A stretch of DNA of 10,841 nt from contig JAFGIT010000307.1 in assembly GCA_016929465.1 (NCBI GenBank), positions 1-10,841 of the forward strand. The letters run 5' to 3'. This DNA is from JAFGIT01 sp016929465 [NCBI: Candidatus Coatesbacteria bacterium]. GTDB lineage: Bacteria; B130-G9. Under the pieces are notes generated by a model that searched no databases, was not told where the DNA came from, and was given only the letters and a program-made list of their open reading frames with translations. This document shows positions 1 to 5,776 of this stretch, one piece after another (position 1 is the first letter of the stretch; every line of letters starts with the position of its first letter). A program made the position numbers and the translations under genes.

Positions 1-240
1 TATGCATCTGGGCGGCCCAACCCGGACAGCGATCTCGATCTTCTCATCGTTATGCGGACGTCCTTGCCCAGACACAAGAGGGCGGCTCCTATTCGGCTGT
101 TGTTTCGGCCAACTCCGTGCTCGATGGAGCTGTTGGTCTATACGCCTGAAGAGGTGGCAGAGTGGAACGGGACGGTAAACCACATAATCACCGAGGCGCT
201 TCGTTGGGGCAAGGTGGTCTATGAGCGACAAAAACGCTGA
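1..240 (+). CDS. MNT-type nucleotidyltransferase, 5' truncated by window edge
   Basis: The frame is open from base 1 to the TGA at 238-240 and lacks its true start. The first residues read YASGRPNPDSDLDLLIV, the core of the minimal nucleotidyltransferase (MNT) fold: the end of the GS-type loop followed by the metal-binding DxD pair. A later MELLVYTPEEV stretch fits the strand that supplies the third carboxylate (Glu here, often Asp). About 79 residues are visible; roughly 30-45 are probably missing at the N-terminus. MNT proteins of this kind act as antitoxins to HEPN RNases, in characterised cases by adding AMP to the HEPN toxin. The next frame starts inside this gene at 221 and is a HEPN remnant, which supports the assignment. 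An ATG at 52 is internal to the domain and is not a credible start. Confidence 0.8.
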   Translation, partial: YASGRPNPDSDLDLLIVMRTSLPRHKRAAPIRLLFRPTPCSMELLVYTPEEVAEWNGTVNHIITEALRWGKVVYERQKR

Positions 241-391
241 ATTGGCCTTCCGGTGGCTGGAGAAAGCGCAGCACGATCTGGTCACGGGAAGACAAACCCT
301 GTTGCTTGATGACGGCCCCACTGACATAGTATGCTGCCACGACCTTGAATGCTCTGGAGCCAAGCTTGAATGTTCGCGCTGGATTGAGTAG
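221..391 (+). pseudogene. Truncated HEPN-domain toxin remnant
   Basis: An ATG at 221 lies 20 bp inside the end of the MNT gene, the usual overlap in MNT/HEPN pairs. The first 40 residues look like a HEPN N-terminus (AFRWLEKAQHDLVTGRQTLL, then DIVCCH), where family members continue with a CQQAAEKALKA-like helix. After His40 (about base 340) the similarity stops. The frame runs on for 16 unrelated residues to a TAG at 389-391. The C-terminal half, which carries the catalytic RX4-6H motif of HEPN RNases, is absent, so the product should not be an active RNase. Just past the break, the 11-mer ATGCTCTGGAG occurs at 349-359 and again at 395-405, and CTTGAATG occurs at 344-351 and 365-372, as might be left by a deletion or insertion. 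Alternatively it is a short translated peptide of unknown role. Confidence 0.7.
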
Positions 392-401
392 CTTATGCTC
401 T

Positions 402-406
402 GGAGG
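402..406 (+). promoter_or_regulatory. Shine-Dalgarno site of the antitoxin gene
   Basis: GGAGG lies 10 nt upstream of the ATG at 417 and supports that start. It sits between two copies of TAGCTTATG (389-397 and 411-419). The second copy contains the start codon itself. Confidence 0.6.
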
Positions 407-416
407 TTAGTAGCTT

Positions 417-629
417 ATGTTGAGATCAGTTGAGGCGATCATTGGGCCGGATGGGGAGGTCCGTTTGCAGGAGCCGGTCAACCTGACACGCGCTTGTCGA
501 GCGATCGTGACCATAATTGACGAGGCCGGTGCTTGCGAGACGGCTCTATTAAGCGAGCAAGCGCTTGGGGAGGACTGGAACCGACCAGAGGAAGACGAGG
601 CGTGGTCTCACCTTCAGCGGGTTCCGTAG
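417..629 (+). CDS. Putative antitoxin of a MazF/PemK-type module
   Basis: This 70-residue protein begins MLRSVEAIIGPDGEVRLQEP and ends in an acidic, Trp-containing tail (EDWNRPEEDEAWSHLQ). From memory of the family, this is the layout of small proteins encoded directly before PemK/MazF toxins: an N-terminal beta-rich dimerisation or DNA-binding part resembling AbrB/MazE folds, followed by a flexible tail that would cap the toxin. The tail ends in ALLSEQALGEDWNRPEEDEAW, in which the first half is predicted helix. The toxin frame begins at GTG 602 and overlaps the last 28 bp, so the two are probably translationally coupled. Repression of its own promoter is usual for such antitoxins, but no clear operator is seen. 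The antitoxin role is inferred from sequence pattern and gene order. Confidence 0.7.
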   Translation: MLRSVEAIIGPDGEVRLQEPVNLTRACRAIVTIIDEAGACETALLSEQALGEDWNRPEEDEAWSHLQRVP

Positions 630-943
630 TCCTAGTTTCCTTCCCCTTCTCGGACCTGTCAGGCAGTAAGCTCCGTCCTGCTGTTGTTCTTGCCTCAGCG
701 GGGCGGAACGACTGGGTCCTTTGCCAGATAACCGGAGCGCCTTATGCGGACTCTGCCGCGGTCCGGATAACGGATGCTGATTTCGTGTATGGTTCCTTGC
801 AACGGATGAGCTTTGCACGTCCCGGCAAGCTGTTCGCTGCAAGCACATCCTTGATGAGAAGCGAAGTCGGTCGTCTCAATCCCATAGCGCTCAGGAAGGT
901 GCTGGATGCAGTCATCTCTCTTCTGAGGGGCTCGCAGAAGTAG
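602..943 (+). CDS. PemK/MazF-family endoribonuclease toxin
   Basis: From a GTG at 602 the product is 113 residues, the normal MazF size. An in-frame TTG at 533 would add 23 residues unlike the family, so I reject it. The N-terminus reads VVLVSFPFSDLSGSKLRPAV, the conserved first strands and loop of MazF proteins. Arg25 in KLRP and Thr44 in CQIT correspond to the catalytic Arg and Thr of the family. The C-terminal part (KLFAASTSLMRSEVGRLNP, then KVLDAVISLL) gives the usual last strand and helix. MazF enzymes cleave single-stranded RNA, often mRNA, at short sequences and halt growth unless bound by antitoxin; the target cannot be read from sequence. The gene overlaps the putative antitoxin by 28 bp. 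No residue essential to the family appears lost, so it is probably active. Confidence 0.85.
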   Translation: MVSPSAGSVVLVSFPFSDLSGSKLRPAVVLASAGRNDWVLCQITGAPYADSAAVRITDADFVYGSLQRMSFARPGKLFAASTSLMRSEVGRLNPIALRKVLDAVISLLRGSQK

Positions 944-1042
944 CATTCAAGTAGCGAATCGGGCAGCACACAGTAAAAGCAGCGACTCATTCGCCCACTG
1001 CGTAGGGAGGCCGTTGAGCACCCAAATGGCGCCTCTGACGAC

Positions 1043-1049
1043 GAGGTGA
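1043..1049 (+). promoter_or_regulatory. Shine-Dalgarno site of the Fic gene
   Basis: GAGGTGA lies 7 nt before the ATG at 1057 and fixes the start. In the 113 bp between the MazF-like gene and Fic I see no clear promoter or terminator. Confidence 0.55.
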
Positions 1050-1056
1050 AGTGTAA

Positions 1057-2100
1057 ATGAACCAGGGCTTCAGCCCGAAATACACGATAACTAACCGGAT
1101 AGCCGCCGGGCTTACGCAGATTGAGCGAGCTCGGGGATTCCTGGAGGCGGCGGCCTTGTCTGAAGACTGGGTCCGGGAGATGGGGCGTCGTGCGTTCGTG
1201 TTGGAGGCGCATCACACAACCCATATCGAGGGGACGCGCCTCACGCTGGAGCAGGCGGAACGGCTTCTGGCGGGCAAGGCGGTTCCTGAGGCTGACCCCG
1301 AGGATGCACGGGAGCTGCTGAACTATCGGCGAGCGTTCGAGTTCGTTTCCGAGTATCTTGAGACTGGCGGCCCCATCACGGAGGGCCTGATCAGACAAAT
1401 CCACAGGCGCCTCGTCGAGGGCGTGCGGGGCGAGACGGCGGGGCCGGGGGAGTATCGCAAGGTCCAGAATTACGTGGTCAGCTCGACGACCGGTGAGGTC
1501 ATCTATACGCCACCATCCCCGCTGGAGGTCCCGGTCCTGATGGCAGAGATGGTCGATTGGCTCCGTAGTGAGACCGGCGTTCATCCCGTCCTTCTGAGCG
1601 GGATTGCGCAGTTCCAACTGGTCCACATCCACCCGTTTCTCGACGGCAACGGTCGCGCGTCCCGCCTGCTTTCGACGCTGTGCCTCTATCGTGCGGGATA
1701 CGACTTCAAGCGGCTCTTCACGATCAGCGAGTATTACGACCGCGACCGGCCCTCGTTCTATAGGGCGATCCAGAGCGTCCGAGAGCACGGGATGGACATG
1801 ACCGCCTGGCTGGCATATTTCGTGGAAGGCCTGAGCACGCAGCTCCATGAGGTCAGGCGGCTCGGTGAGGGCGAAATCCGCATCGATGGCCTTGTCAAGG
1901 CGCATGGCCTCTCCTCCCGCCAGGCGAAGGCTCTCGGGCACATCCTCGAGCGTGGCGGCATCACGATCCGCGAATTCGAGCGGCTTTGTCCCGACGTCAA
2001 TCGCAGGACGCTGCAGCGTGACCTGAGGGAGATGGTGGATGGGGGCGTGATATTGGCGTCTGGCGAGACTCACAACCTGGTCTATATCCTGCCCAAATAG
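1057..2100 (+). CDS. Fic family protein (class II, probable AMP-transferase)
   Basis: This 347-residue protein carries the Fic core [12 protein letters not shown] at residues 192-203, matching HPFx(D/E)GNGRxxR. His192 is the catalytic base and the acidic and Gly/Asn positions form the Mg-ATP anion site. Upstream, residues 54-59 (TTHIEG) match the inhibitory motif (S/T)xxxE(G/N). In class II Fic proteins the Glu (58 here) blocks productive ATP binding by pairing with the second Arg of the core. The motif is N-terminal to the core, which defines class II. The substrate-binding flap ([15 protein letters not shown], about 142-156) is present. After the Fic fold, residues about 280-347 look like a winged-helix segment ([22 protein letters not shown]), common in stand-alone bacterial Fic proteins and possibly autoregulatory. 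These enzymes usually AMPylate proteins on Thr, Ser or Tyr. The target is unknown. All key residues are present. Confidence 0.93.
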   Translation: MNQGFSPKYTITNRIAAGLTQIERARGFLEAAALSEDWVREMGRRAFVLEAHHTTHIEGTRLTLEQAERLLAGKAVPEADPEDARELLNYRRAFEFVSEYLETGGPITEGLIRQIHRRLVEGVRGETAGPGEYRKVQNYVVSSTTGEVIYTPPSPLEVPVLMAEMVDWLRSETGVHPVLLSGIAQFQLVHIHPFLDGNGRASRLLSTLCLYRAGYDFKRLFTISEYYDRDRPSFYRAIQSVREHGMDMTAWLAYFVEGLSTQLHEVRRLGEGEIRIDGLVKAHGLSSRQAKALGHILERGGITIREFERLCPDVNRRTLQRDLREMVDGGVILASGETHNLVYILPK

Positions 2101-2112
2101 GCCTCAATATTT

Positions 2113-2142
2113 GCGACATGTTTGCGACATTTTTCGCGACAT
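2113..2142 (+). repeat. Three short direct repeats of GCGACAT
   Basis: GCGACAT occurs at 2113-2119, 2124-2130 and 2136-2142, with spacings of 11 and 12 bp and T-rich linkers, starting just 12 bp after the Fic stop codon. The near-helical spacing could suit a protein binding one face of DNA, or this may be a decayed 3' extension of the Fic gene. No further evidence separates these. Confidence 0.5.
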
Positions 2143-2198
2143 GAGCCTTTGCTGGCCTATTCCCGGCGCGAATAGACTGTCTATCTGATCATCGTGCC

Positions 2199-2285
2199 GC
2201 CCCTTCAGGGCTGTGGGGGTTTTGCTGTGGCTCCGTCCCGCAGGTTGACACCTGCGGCTATTCGAATGTCGCCCTGACAGGGCGA
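2199..2285 (-). repeat. Hairpin cluster, copy 1 (minus orientation)
   Basis: Three stem-loops lie in a row: a small GCCC/GGGC stem (2199-2211), a perfect 8-bp stem CCGCAGGT-TGAC-ACCTGCGG (2238-2257), and a perfect 8-bp palindrome TCGCCCTG-A-CAGGGCGA (2269-2285). Between the last two is GCGGCTATTC (2254-2263), whose reverse complement GAATAGCCGC appears at 2455-2464 after another stem. The modules look like a dispersed REP-type palindromic family, here present twice in opposite orientation. Confidence 0.6.
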
Positions 2286-2432
2286 TTAATTGATGCAAGC
2301 CGATTGATTCAGATGTTGGTCTCCGTTGGAAGCAGGCTGTGATTGGGCTGGGTGTGCCTCGCAATTGTGGGTCCTTTGTGTCGGCAGTTGTTTCCGCGAA
2401 TTGCCTCTCAATTGATCTGCTTTGCTCAGCTA

Positions 2433-2493
2433 ATGCCCCAGCGGGGCATCGTATGAATAGCCGCTGTGTGCAGGCCATAGGCCAAACCTGCGG
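2433..2493 (+). repeat. Hairpin cluster, copy 2 (plus orientation)
   Basis: A perfect 7-bp stem ATGCCCC-AGC-GGGGCAT (2433-2449) is followed by GAATAGCCGC (2455-2464) and, after a spacer, AACCTGCGG (2485-2493). This is the same order of modules as copy 1 read on the minus strand: palindrome, GAATAGCCGC, AACCTGCGG. The spacer before AACCTGCGG is longer and less regular here. The two copies enclose about 150 bp of unremarkable sequence. Confidence 0.55.
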
Positions 2494-2521
2494 ATTCCAG
2501 GACGCCAAAAACAAAACTTCC

Positions 2522-2557
2522 CCCCTGCCGCAAATCGCTCGCGATTGGCGGCAGGGG
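2522..2557 (-). terminator. Long hairpin, possible minus-strand terminator
   Basis: A 10-bp perfect stem (CCCCTGCCGC at 2522-2531 with GCGGCAGGGG at 2548-2557) continues after one A-G mismatch into a 5-bp inner stem (AATCG/CGATT) and a 4-nt loop. On the minus strand the hairpin is followed by GGAAGTTTTGTTTTTGG, a T-rich tail like that of an intrinsic terminator. No minus-strand gene ends here, so it may instead be one more repeat of the palindromic kind. Confidence 0.4.
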
Positions 2558-2618
2558 AAGAGAGGAGGGAGCTTCGATGCGGCATGGGATTAATCGAATA
2601 GTGCGCGTTGGCGGCAAT

Positions 2619-2791
2619 TTTGGAGTGCGCCGGCTGGACGGCGCTTTCATATGCGGTGGCTTGACACCGCGCTAGCCTGAATTTGCCTTTGTCCCTTTCG
2701 AATATCTTGTCCCGTGAGTCGATTGATCAGACGGTCGTTGTCGCGTCGAGCCGCGACGAGGGAAAGCGGCGTCATGCCGCCGCAGTCCAAA
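2619..2791. mobile_element. MITE-like element with 30-bp terminal inverted repeats
   Basis: The 30 bases at 2619-2648 and the reverse complement of 2762-2791 agree at 25 of 30 positions. Both begin TTTGGA and end GC-rich then GCTTTC, and each arm is itself partly self-complementary. Inside, GCGGTG-GCTTGA-CACCGC (2653-2670) forms a further stem. The 173-bp unit encodes nothing recognisable. This is the structure of a non-autonomous miniature inverted-repeat element or a large imperfect hairpin. No target-site duplication is obvious and no transposase is present in the window. Confidence 0.5.
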
Positions 2792-2990
2792 TGGCGGCGT
2801 CAAGCCCAGCGGTCCAAGAAGCGTCTATTTCGTTGACATGCTGGCCTTTGCGGCTTATCGTTTTGAATAGACGTTTCGCCATTTTTCTGGCGTGGGCGTC
2901 AATTGTTTTCGCGTGGGAAGAATGCCGCTAACTGGATTGAGGAGTGGAGCGCGTGGCAGGCTGCGAGCCGCCAGCGGCCACTCATCGAGA

Positions 2991-2997
2991 AAGGAGG
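2991..2997 (+). promoter_or_regulatory. Strong Shine-Dalgarno site deciding the start at 3004
   Basis: AAGGAGG with 6 nt to the ATG at 3004. The in-frame upstream GTG/ATG-like positions (from 2944) have no such site and would add a Pro/Arg-rich leader that the family lacks. Confidence 0.75.
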
Positions 2998-3003
2998 ACT
3001 GTG

Positions 3004-3507
3004 ATGGCGATAGCTGAGCAGGACGTTAATCGGCTGCTTCGGCGACCGAAGGAGGATTACGGGCCTGAATATACAGACCACCTGTTCCAGCAATACAAGC
3101 TCTGCATCGAGATGGCGGACCGTGTCAGCTCGCGCCGAATGCTGGCGAATTCCTTCTTCCTGGCGGTTCATACGGCCATAGTCACCGCCTTTGCGGTACT
3201 CATATCGAGAGAATTTCTCAGAGGCTTCTCCGGCCTCCTCCCATTCATAGCGGCGATACTCCTGTGCGTCGTGTGGTGGTTTGTGCTGCGCTCATATCGC
3301 CAGCTCAATACGGGCAAGTTCAAAATTGTTCTCGCCCTGGAGCAGCTGCTTCCGACCGCACCGTACGACGAAGAGTGGAAGGTACTCGCGGAGGGAAAGG
3401 ACCGACAAGTCTTTTGGATTTTCGGCAAGATCGAGCGTTGGGTACCTGCCGCATTCGGCCTACTGTATCTTCTGCTCGGACTGGCAACGCTGCACTGGTG
3501 CCGATAA
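3004..3507 (+). CDS. RipA-family small multi-pass membrane protein
   Basis: The 167-residue product has an N-terminal cytosolic part with YGPEYTDHLFQQYKLCIEMADRVSSRR (17-45), then hydrophobic segments at about 50-68 and 77-95, a conserved-looking stretch RSYRQLNTGKFKIVLALEQ (96-114) with LPTAPYDEEW (116-125), and a third hydrophobic segment at about 147-165. The pattern 'DQYKLYVEMADRIS.RR..ANSFF' then 'RSY..LN..KFKVI..LE..LP..PYD.EW' is one I recognise from the family named after Francisella RipA, described as oligomeric inner-membrane proteins. Biochemical function is unclear. Some small membrane proteins of this general shape sit in bacterial conflict and defence loci. It is followed by a ZIP transporter and a CPBP protease on the same strand, with 78 bp to the first. 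Confidence 0.7.
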   Translation: MAIAEQDVNRLLRRPKEDYGPEYTDHLFQQYKLCIEMADRVSSRRMLANSFFLAVHTAIVTAFAVLISREFLRGFSGLLPFIAAILLCVVWWFVLRSYRQLNTGKFKIVLALEQLLPTAPYDEEWKVLAEGKDRQVFWIFGKIERWVPAAFGLLYLLLGLATLHWCR

Positions 3508-3585
3508 TCCACCCATGCCGCAGCTGCAATCGCCGAGGCCGCCTATACTGCCGCAGACACATACGCTCGTGAGTTCGGACCAAAG

Positions 3586-4296
3586 ATGAATGGCCTCTTC
3601 ACTGTATTAATCGCCTCTTGGCTCGCCGGCGTTGCAGCATTCGTTGGCGGTATCATCGCCCGGTTCGAGGGCTCCAAGGAGACGGAGGCCAAGGGTGAGA
3701 TAATTCACGGGGTGGTTGCCCTCGGCGGCGGGATTCTCGTCGCAGCAGTCGCATTCGCACTCGCTCCGCAGGGCGTGAAATACTTGAGCACTTTCACGCT
3801 CGCCGTCACCTTCTGTCTCGGGGGCGTCGCATTCGCTATCCTCGACGCCGCGATCACGATACGGGGCGGTACCAGGGCGCAGTTCATGGGAATGTTGCTC
3901 GATTTCCTTCCAGAGGCGATCTCGCTCGGCGCCGTCTTCGGCCACGATCGCCATCTCGGCCTCCTGCTCGCCTTGTTCATCGGCTTGCAGAACCTGCCGG
4001 AGGGTTTCAACGCGTATCGCGAGACCGTGAGCACCGGCGCAAAGCCGCGCAGGACGCTGATCGTATTCCTAGCGATCAGCCTGTTGGGGCCGCTATTCGC
4101 CTGCCTCGGCTACTTCCTCCTTCAAGACCACGTCCAGTTGACGGCCGGGATAATGTGCTTCGCAGCGGGCGGGATTCTCTACCTGGTATTCCAGGACATC
4201 GCCCCGCAATCCGTAATGCGGCGCCACTGGACACCCCCTCTCGGCGCGGTCCTCGGCTTCGTGATCGGCATGGTCTGCGAGAAGCTCATCGGGTGA
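3586..4296 (+). CDS. ZIP-family divalent metal transporter, divergent metal site
   Basis: The 236-residue, very hydrophobic protein has about eight membrane segments, as in ZIP carriers (zinc, iron or other divalent cations into the cytoplasm). Two half-motifs support the family. DFLPEA (106-111) occupies the place of HNxPEG in TM4, and QNLPEG (135-140) the place of the TM5 motif. A late FQDIAPQS (202-209) matches the TM6 region. Compared with the canonical TM4 motif, His is Asp106 and Asn is Phe107, while Glu110, Gln135 and Glu139 are kept. One metal site could survive with Asp in place of His; a second (binuclear) site is probably lost. The His-rich TM3-TM4 loop of many ZIPs is short here. 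No good ribosome binding site precedes the ATG. The frame stays open upstream to the previous stop, so the start is uncertain. Confidence 0.8.
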   Translation: MNGLFTVLIASWLAGVAAFVGGIIARFEGSKETEAKGEIIHGVVALGGGILVAAVAFALAPQGVKYLSTFTLAVTFCLGGVAFAILDAAITIRGGTRAQFMGMLLDFLPEAISLGAVFGHDRHLGLLLALFIGLQNLPEGFNAYRETVSTGAKPRRTLIVFLAISLLGPLFACLGYFLLQDHVQLTAGIMCFAAGGILYLVFQDIAPQSVMRRHWTPPLGAVLGFVIGMVCEKLIG

Positions 4297-4402
4297 GGGC
4301 GCAGTCCTGACTCTAAAAGAGCAAATTCCCCTCGCAGCGGCATCCAGCCCCCGAACGAACCTGTTCACCTTCTCGGAGCGGACGAGACATCGCGCCCGGC
4401 GA

Positions 4403-5125
4403 GTGCTCTGGCTCCTGATCAGGGGCGGCATCTACTATGCCGTGATGTGGTCCATGCGTGAGCTCATTGACCTGTTTCGCTATGATGGGCCGACCAAGGA
4501 ATGGGGCTATTACATATACGTCAGATCCATCGGGTTTATTGCCTTTTATCTGTTCCGTATCCTGCTGATTGTCCTCTTGTTTGGAAGAGACCTCAAACTG
4601 CTCGTCCGCTATCTCGGGGCCCCCATGAGCATAGGGCGCTCGATCCGAAGGGTCTGCTTTTATACCTTAATGGCTTTCTTGATAACACTTTGCTTCTATT
4701 TCTGGGTCGTCTATTTGAGGTTAGATTGGCTCATGGAGCCAGATCTACCTGCAGATGCCTACATATACAAATATCTCATCGATCCCATCAGAGAATCCGG
4801 CGTGTTCGGGCCCGTTCAATTCTCTATGTCAGCAGTGCTTGTTGGCCTTGCCCCCATGGCGGAGGAGCTGCTTTTCAGAGGCGTCATCTTCCTCATACTC
4901 CTGGCGATTTTCGGCAGATTTCCTGCGCTCGTTCTGTCGAGCGTTTCATTTGCGTTCTGGCATCAAGTGCTTCCAGATCAATACAACTGGTATGCGATTT
5001 TCCAGCACGCGGTTCTCGGTTTCGCACTTGGCGGGATACTTTTGAGGACACACAGATTAAGATGGAGCATCATTTTCCATTCACTATGGAATAGCTGGGT
5101 AACAGGAATGCAGATCATCTGGTAA
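4403..5125 (+). CDS. CPBP-family (CAAX-type) intramembrane protease
   Basis: All three signature motifs of CPBP/Abi proteases are present in order: EELLFR at 154-159 (EExxxR), FAFWH at 183-187 (FxxxH), and HSLWN at 226-230 (HxxxN). The Glu pair and the two His activate water for peptide cleavage inside the membrane. The 240 residues contain several hydrophobic segments (about 42-62, 85-105, 140-152, 161-182, 199-214). Relatives include eukaryotic Rce1, which trims prenylated CAAX proteins. Bacterial members act in bacteriocin immunity, peptide processing or signalling, and substrates are mostly unknown. The start is uncertain: GTG at 4403 is the first standard codon, ATG at 4445 is an alternative, and the frame is open upstream to the end of the ZIP gene. 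Base composition turns visibly more AT-rich than in the ZIP gene before it. Confidence 0.9.
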   Translation: MLWLLIRGGIYYAVMWSMRELIDLFRYDGPTKEWGYYIYVRSIGFIAFYLFRILLIVLLFGRDLKLLVRYLGAPMSIGRSIRRVCFYTLMAFLITLCFYFWVVYLRLDWLMEPDLPADAYIYKYLIDPIRESGVFGPVQFSMSAVLVGLAPMAEELLFRGVIFLILLAIFGRFPALVLSSVSFAFWHQVLPDQYNWYAIFQHAVLGFALGGILLRTHRLRWSIIFHSLWNSWVTGMQIIW

Positions 5126-5224
5126 ATTGAGTCCAACACCCCTCGCCATCCGTTTGTTATCCTACTGAATAGCTCGATCGATAGTTGGATTTTTGGGAGT
5201 CTAATTCAGTAATATATCTGATCT

Positions 5225-5467
5225 ATGAAATCGACTGAGTATTTCCTACATGTGAGATCAAGGGCAGACAGGGAGAGCATCAAAGATGACTGGATCATCG
5301 ACACCATAGAGCATCCCATAAGGACGGATATCCAATCCGATGGAAGGATAAGGAAATGGGGTTACGTCAAAGATGCAGGGAAATACTTGAGAGTTATATT
5401 GCTGAATGACGGAGAAACCGTCCACAATGCCTTTTTTGACAGGAGTTTCCGGGAGAGACAGCAATGA
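5225..5467 (+). CDS. Small DUF4258-like protein, possible toxin of a TA pair
   Basis: This 80-residue basic protein has the pattern DDWIIDTIEHPIRTDIQSDGRIRKWGYV, then KYLRVILLNDGETVHNAFFDRSF. I recognise this as the kind of small protein usually annotated as DUF4258 or hypothetical and found immediately before a DUF2283 gene. The compact alpha-beta shape and size resemble RelE/BrnT-like RNase toxins, but no catalytic site can be asserted. The stop overlaps the next start by 4 bp (ATGA at 5464-5467), a firm sign of coupled translation. No ribosome binding site is seen before ATG 5225. A weak promoter-like pair (TTGGAT at 5185, TAATAT at 5210, 19-bp spacer) lies just upstream. Function as toxin is inference from gene order. 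Confidence 0.6.
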   Translation: MKSTEYFLHVRSRADRESIKDDWIIDTIEHPIRTDIQSDGRIRKWGYVKDAGKYLRVILLNDGETVHNAFFDRSFRERQQ

Positions 5468-5670
5468 GGATAAAATATTTTGCAGATACTGATACCGCGC
5501 TCATAGAGTTTTCGGACGGCGCGATAGCCGAGACCAGGGAGATTTCGGAGAATCTCTACTTCGATCTTGACGAGAATGGCAATCTGATCAGCATGACGAT
5601 AGAGCACGCAGGCGAGCGAGCGAATATCTCTGAGGTCTCCTTCCTGCAGATGGCTCGAAACACAGCTTAA
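5464..5670 (+). CDS. DUF2283 protein, possible antitoxin
   Basis: The 68 residues begin MRIKYFADTDTALIEFSDG, continue with AIAETREISENLYFDLDENG and then ISMTIEHA, the standard three-part signature of DUF2283 (all-beta, acidic). Family members often sit directly after a small DUF4258-like gene and are thought to act as the antidote in such pairs; direct proof for this family is limited as far as I know. The protein is acidic while its partner is basic, as expected for a complex. Coupling with the upstream gene is by the 4-bp ATGA overlap, and no separate promoter is needed. Confidence 0.75.
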   Translation: MRIKYFADTDTALIEFSDGAIAETREISENLYFDLDENGNLISMTIEHAGERANISEVSFLQMARNTA

Positions 5671-5776
5671 CAGAGACTGGATTGAACTTGCTTTCTGACC
5701 TTGACAGGCATCACTCAATCGAACCCATGACGAACCTCAATGAGAGATGAAAATCCGCCGAACCCTCGCACCAATT

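Larger units (their letters stand above)
2101..3000. other. Long intergenic region rich in repeats, no convincing gene
   Basis: About 900 bp between the Fic gene and the RipA-family gene. Open frames here (for example 2339-2593 and 2683-2931 on +, or 2104-2514 on -) have odd composition, no ribosome binding sites and no recognisable domain, and they run through hairpins and inverted repeats. The region holds GCGACAT repeats, a 13-bp palindrome at 2172-2184 (ATAGAC-T-GTCTAT), two hairpin clusters in opposite orientation, a long hairpin at 2522-2557, a 173-bp inverted-repeat element, and an 8-bp inverted repeat (2822-2829 with 2866-2873). Confidence 0.7.

Noticed and set aside
533-601. TTG start extending the MazF-like protein by 23 residues
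   Set aside because: The extra residues overlap the antitoxin in another frame and do not match MazF N-termini; GTG 602 gives the normal family length.
742-2073. 443-residue open frame on the minus strand across the MazF-like and Fic genes
   Set aside because: It is antisense to a clear Fic gene with intact motifs, has unusual composition and no domain, and is a by-product of GC-rich codon use.
2104-2514. 136-residue open frame on the minus strand
   Set aside because: It spans both hairpin clusters; the translation only reflects palindromic DNA.
2683-2931. 82-residue open frame on the plus strand in the repeat region
   Set aside because: It runs through the inverted-repeat element, has no ribosome binding site and no recognisable protein features.
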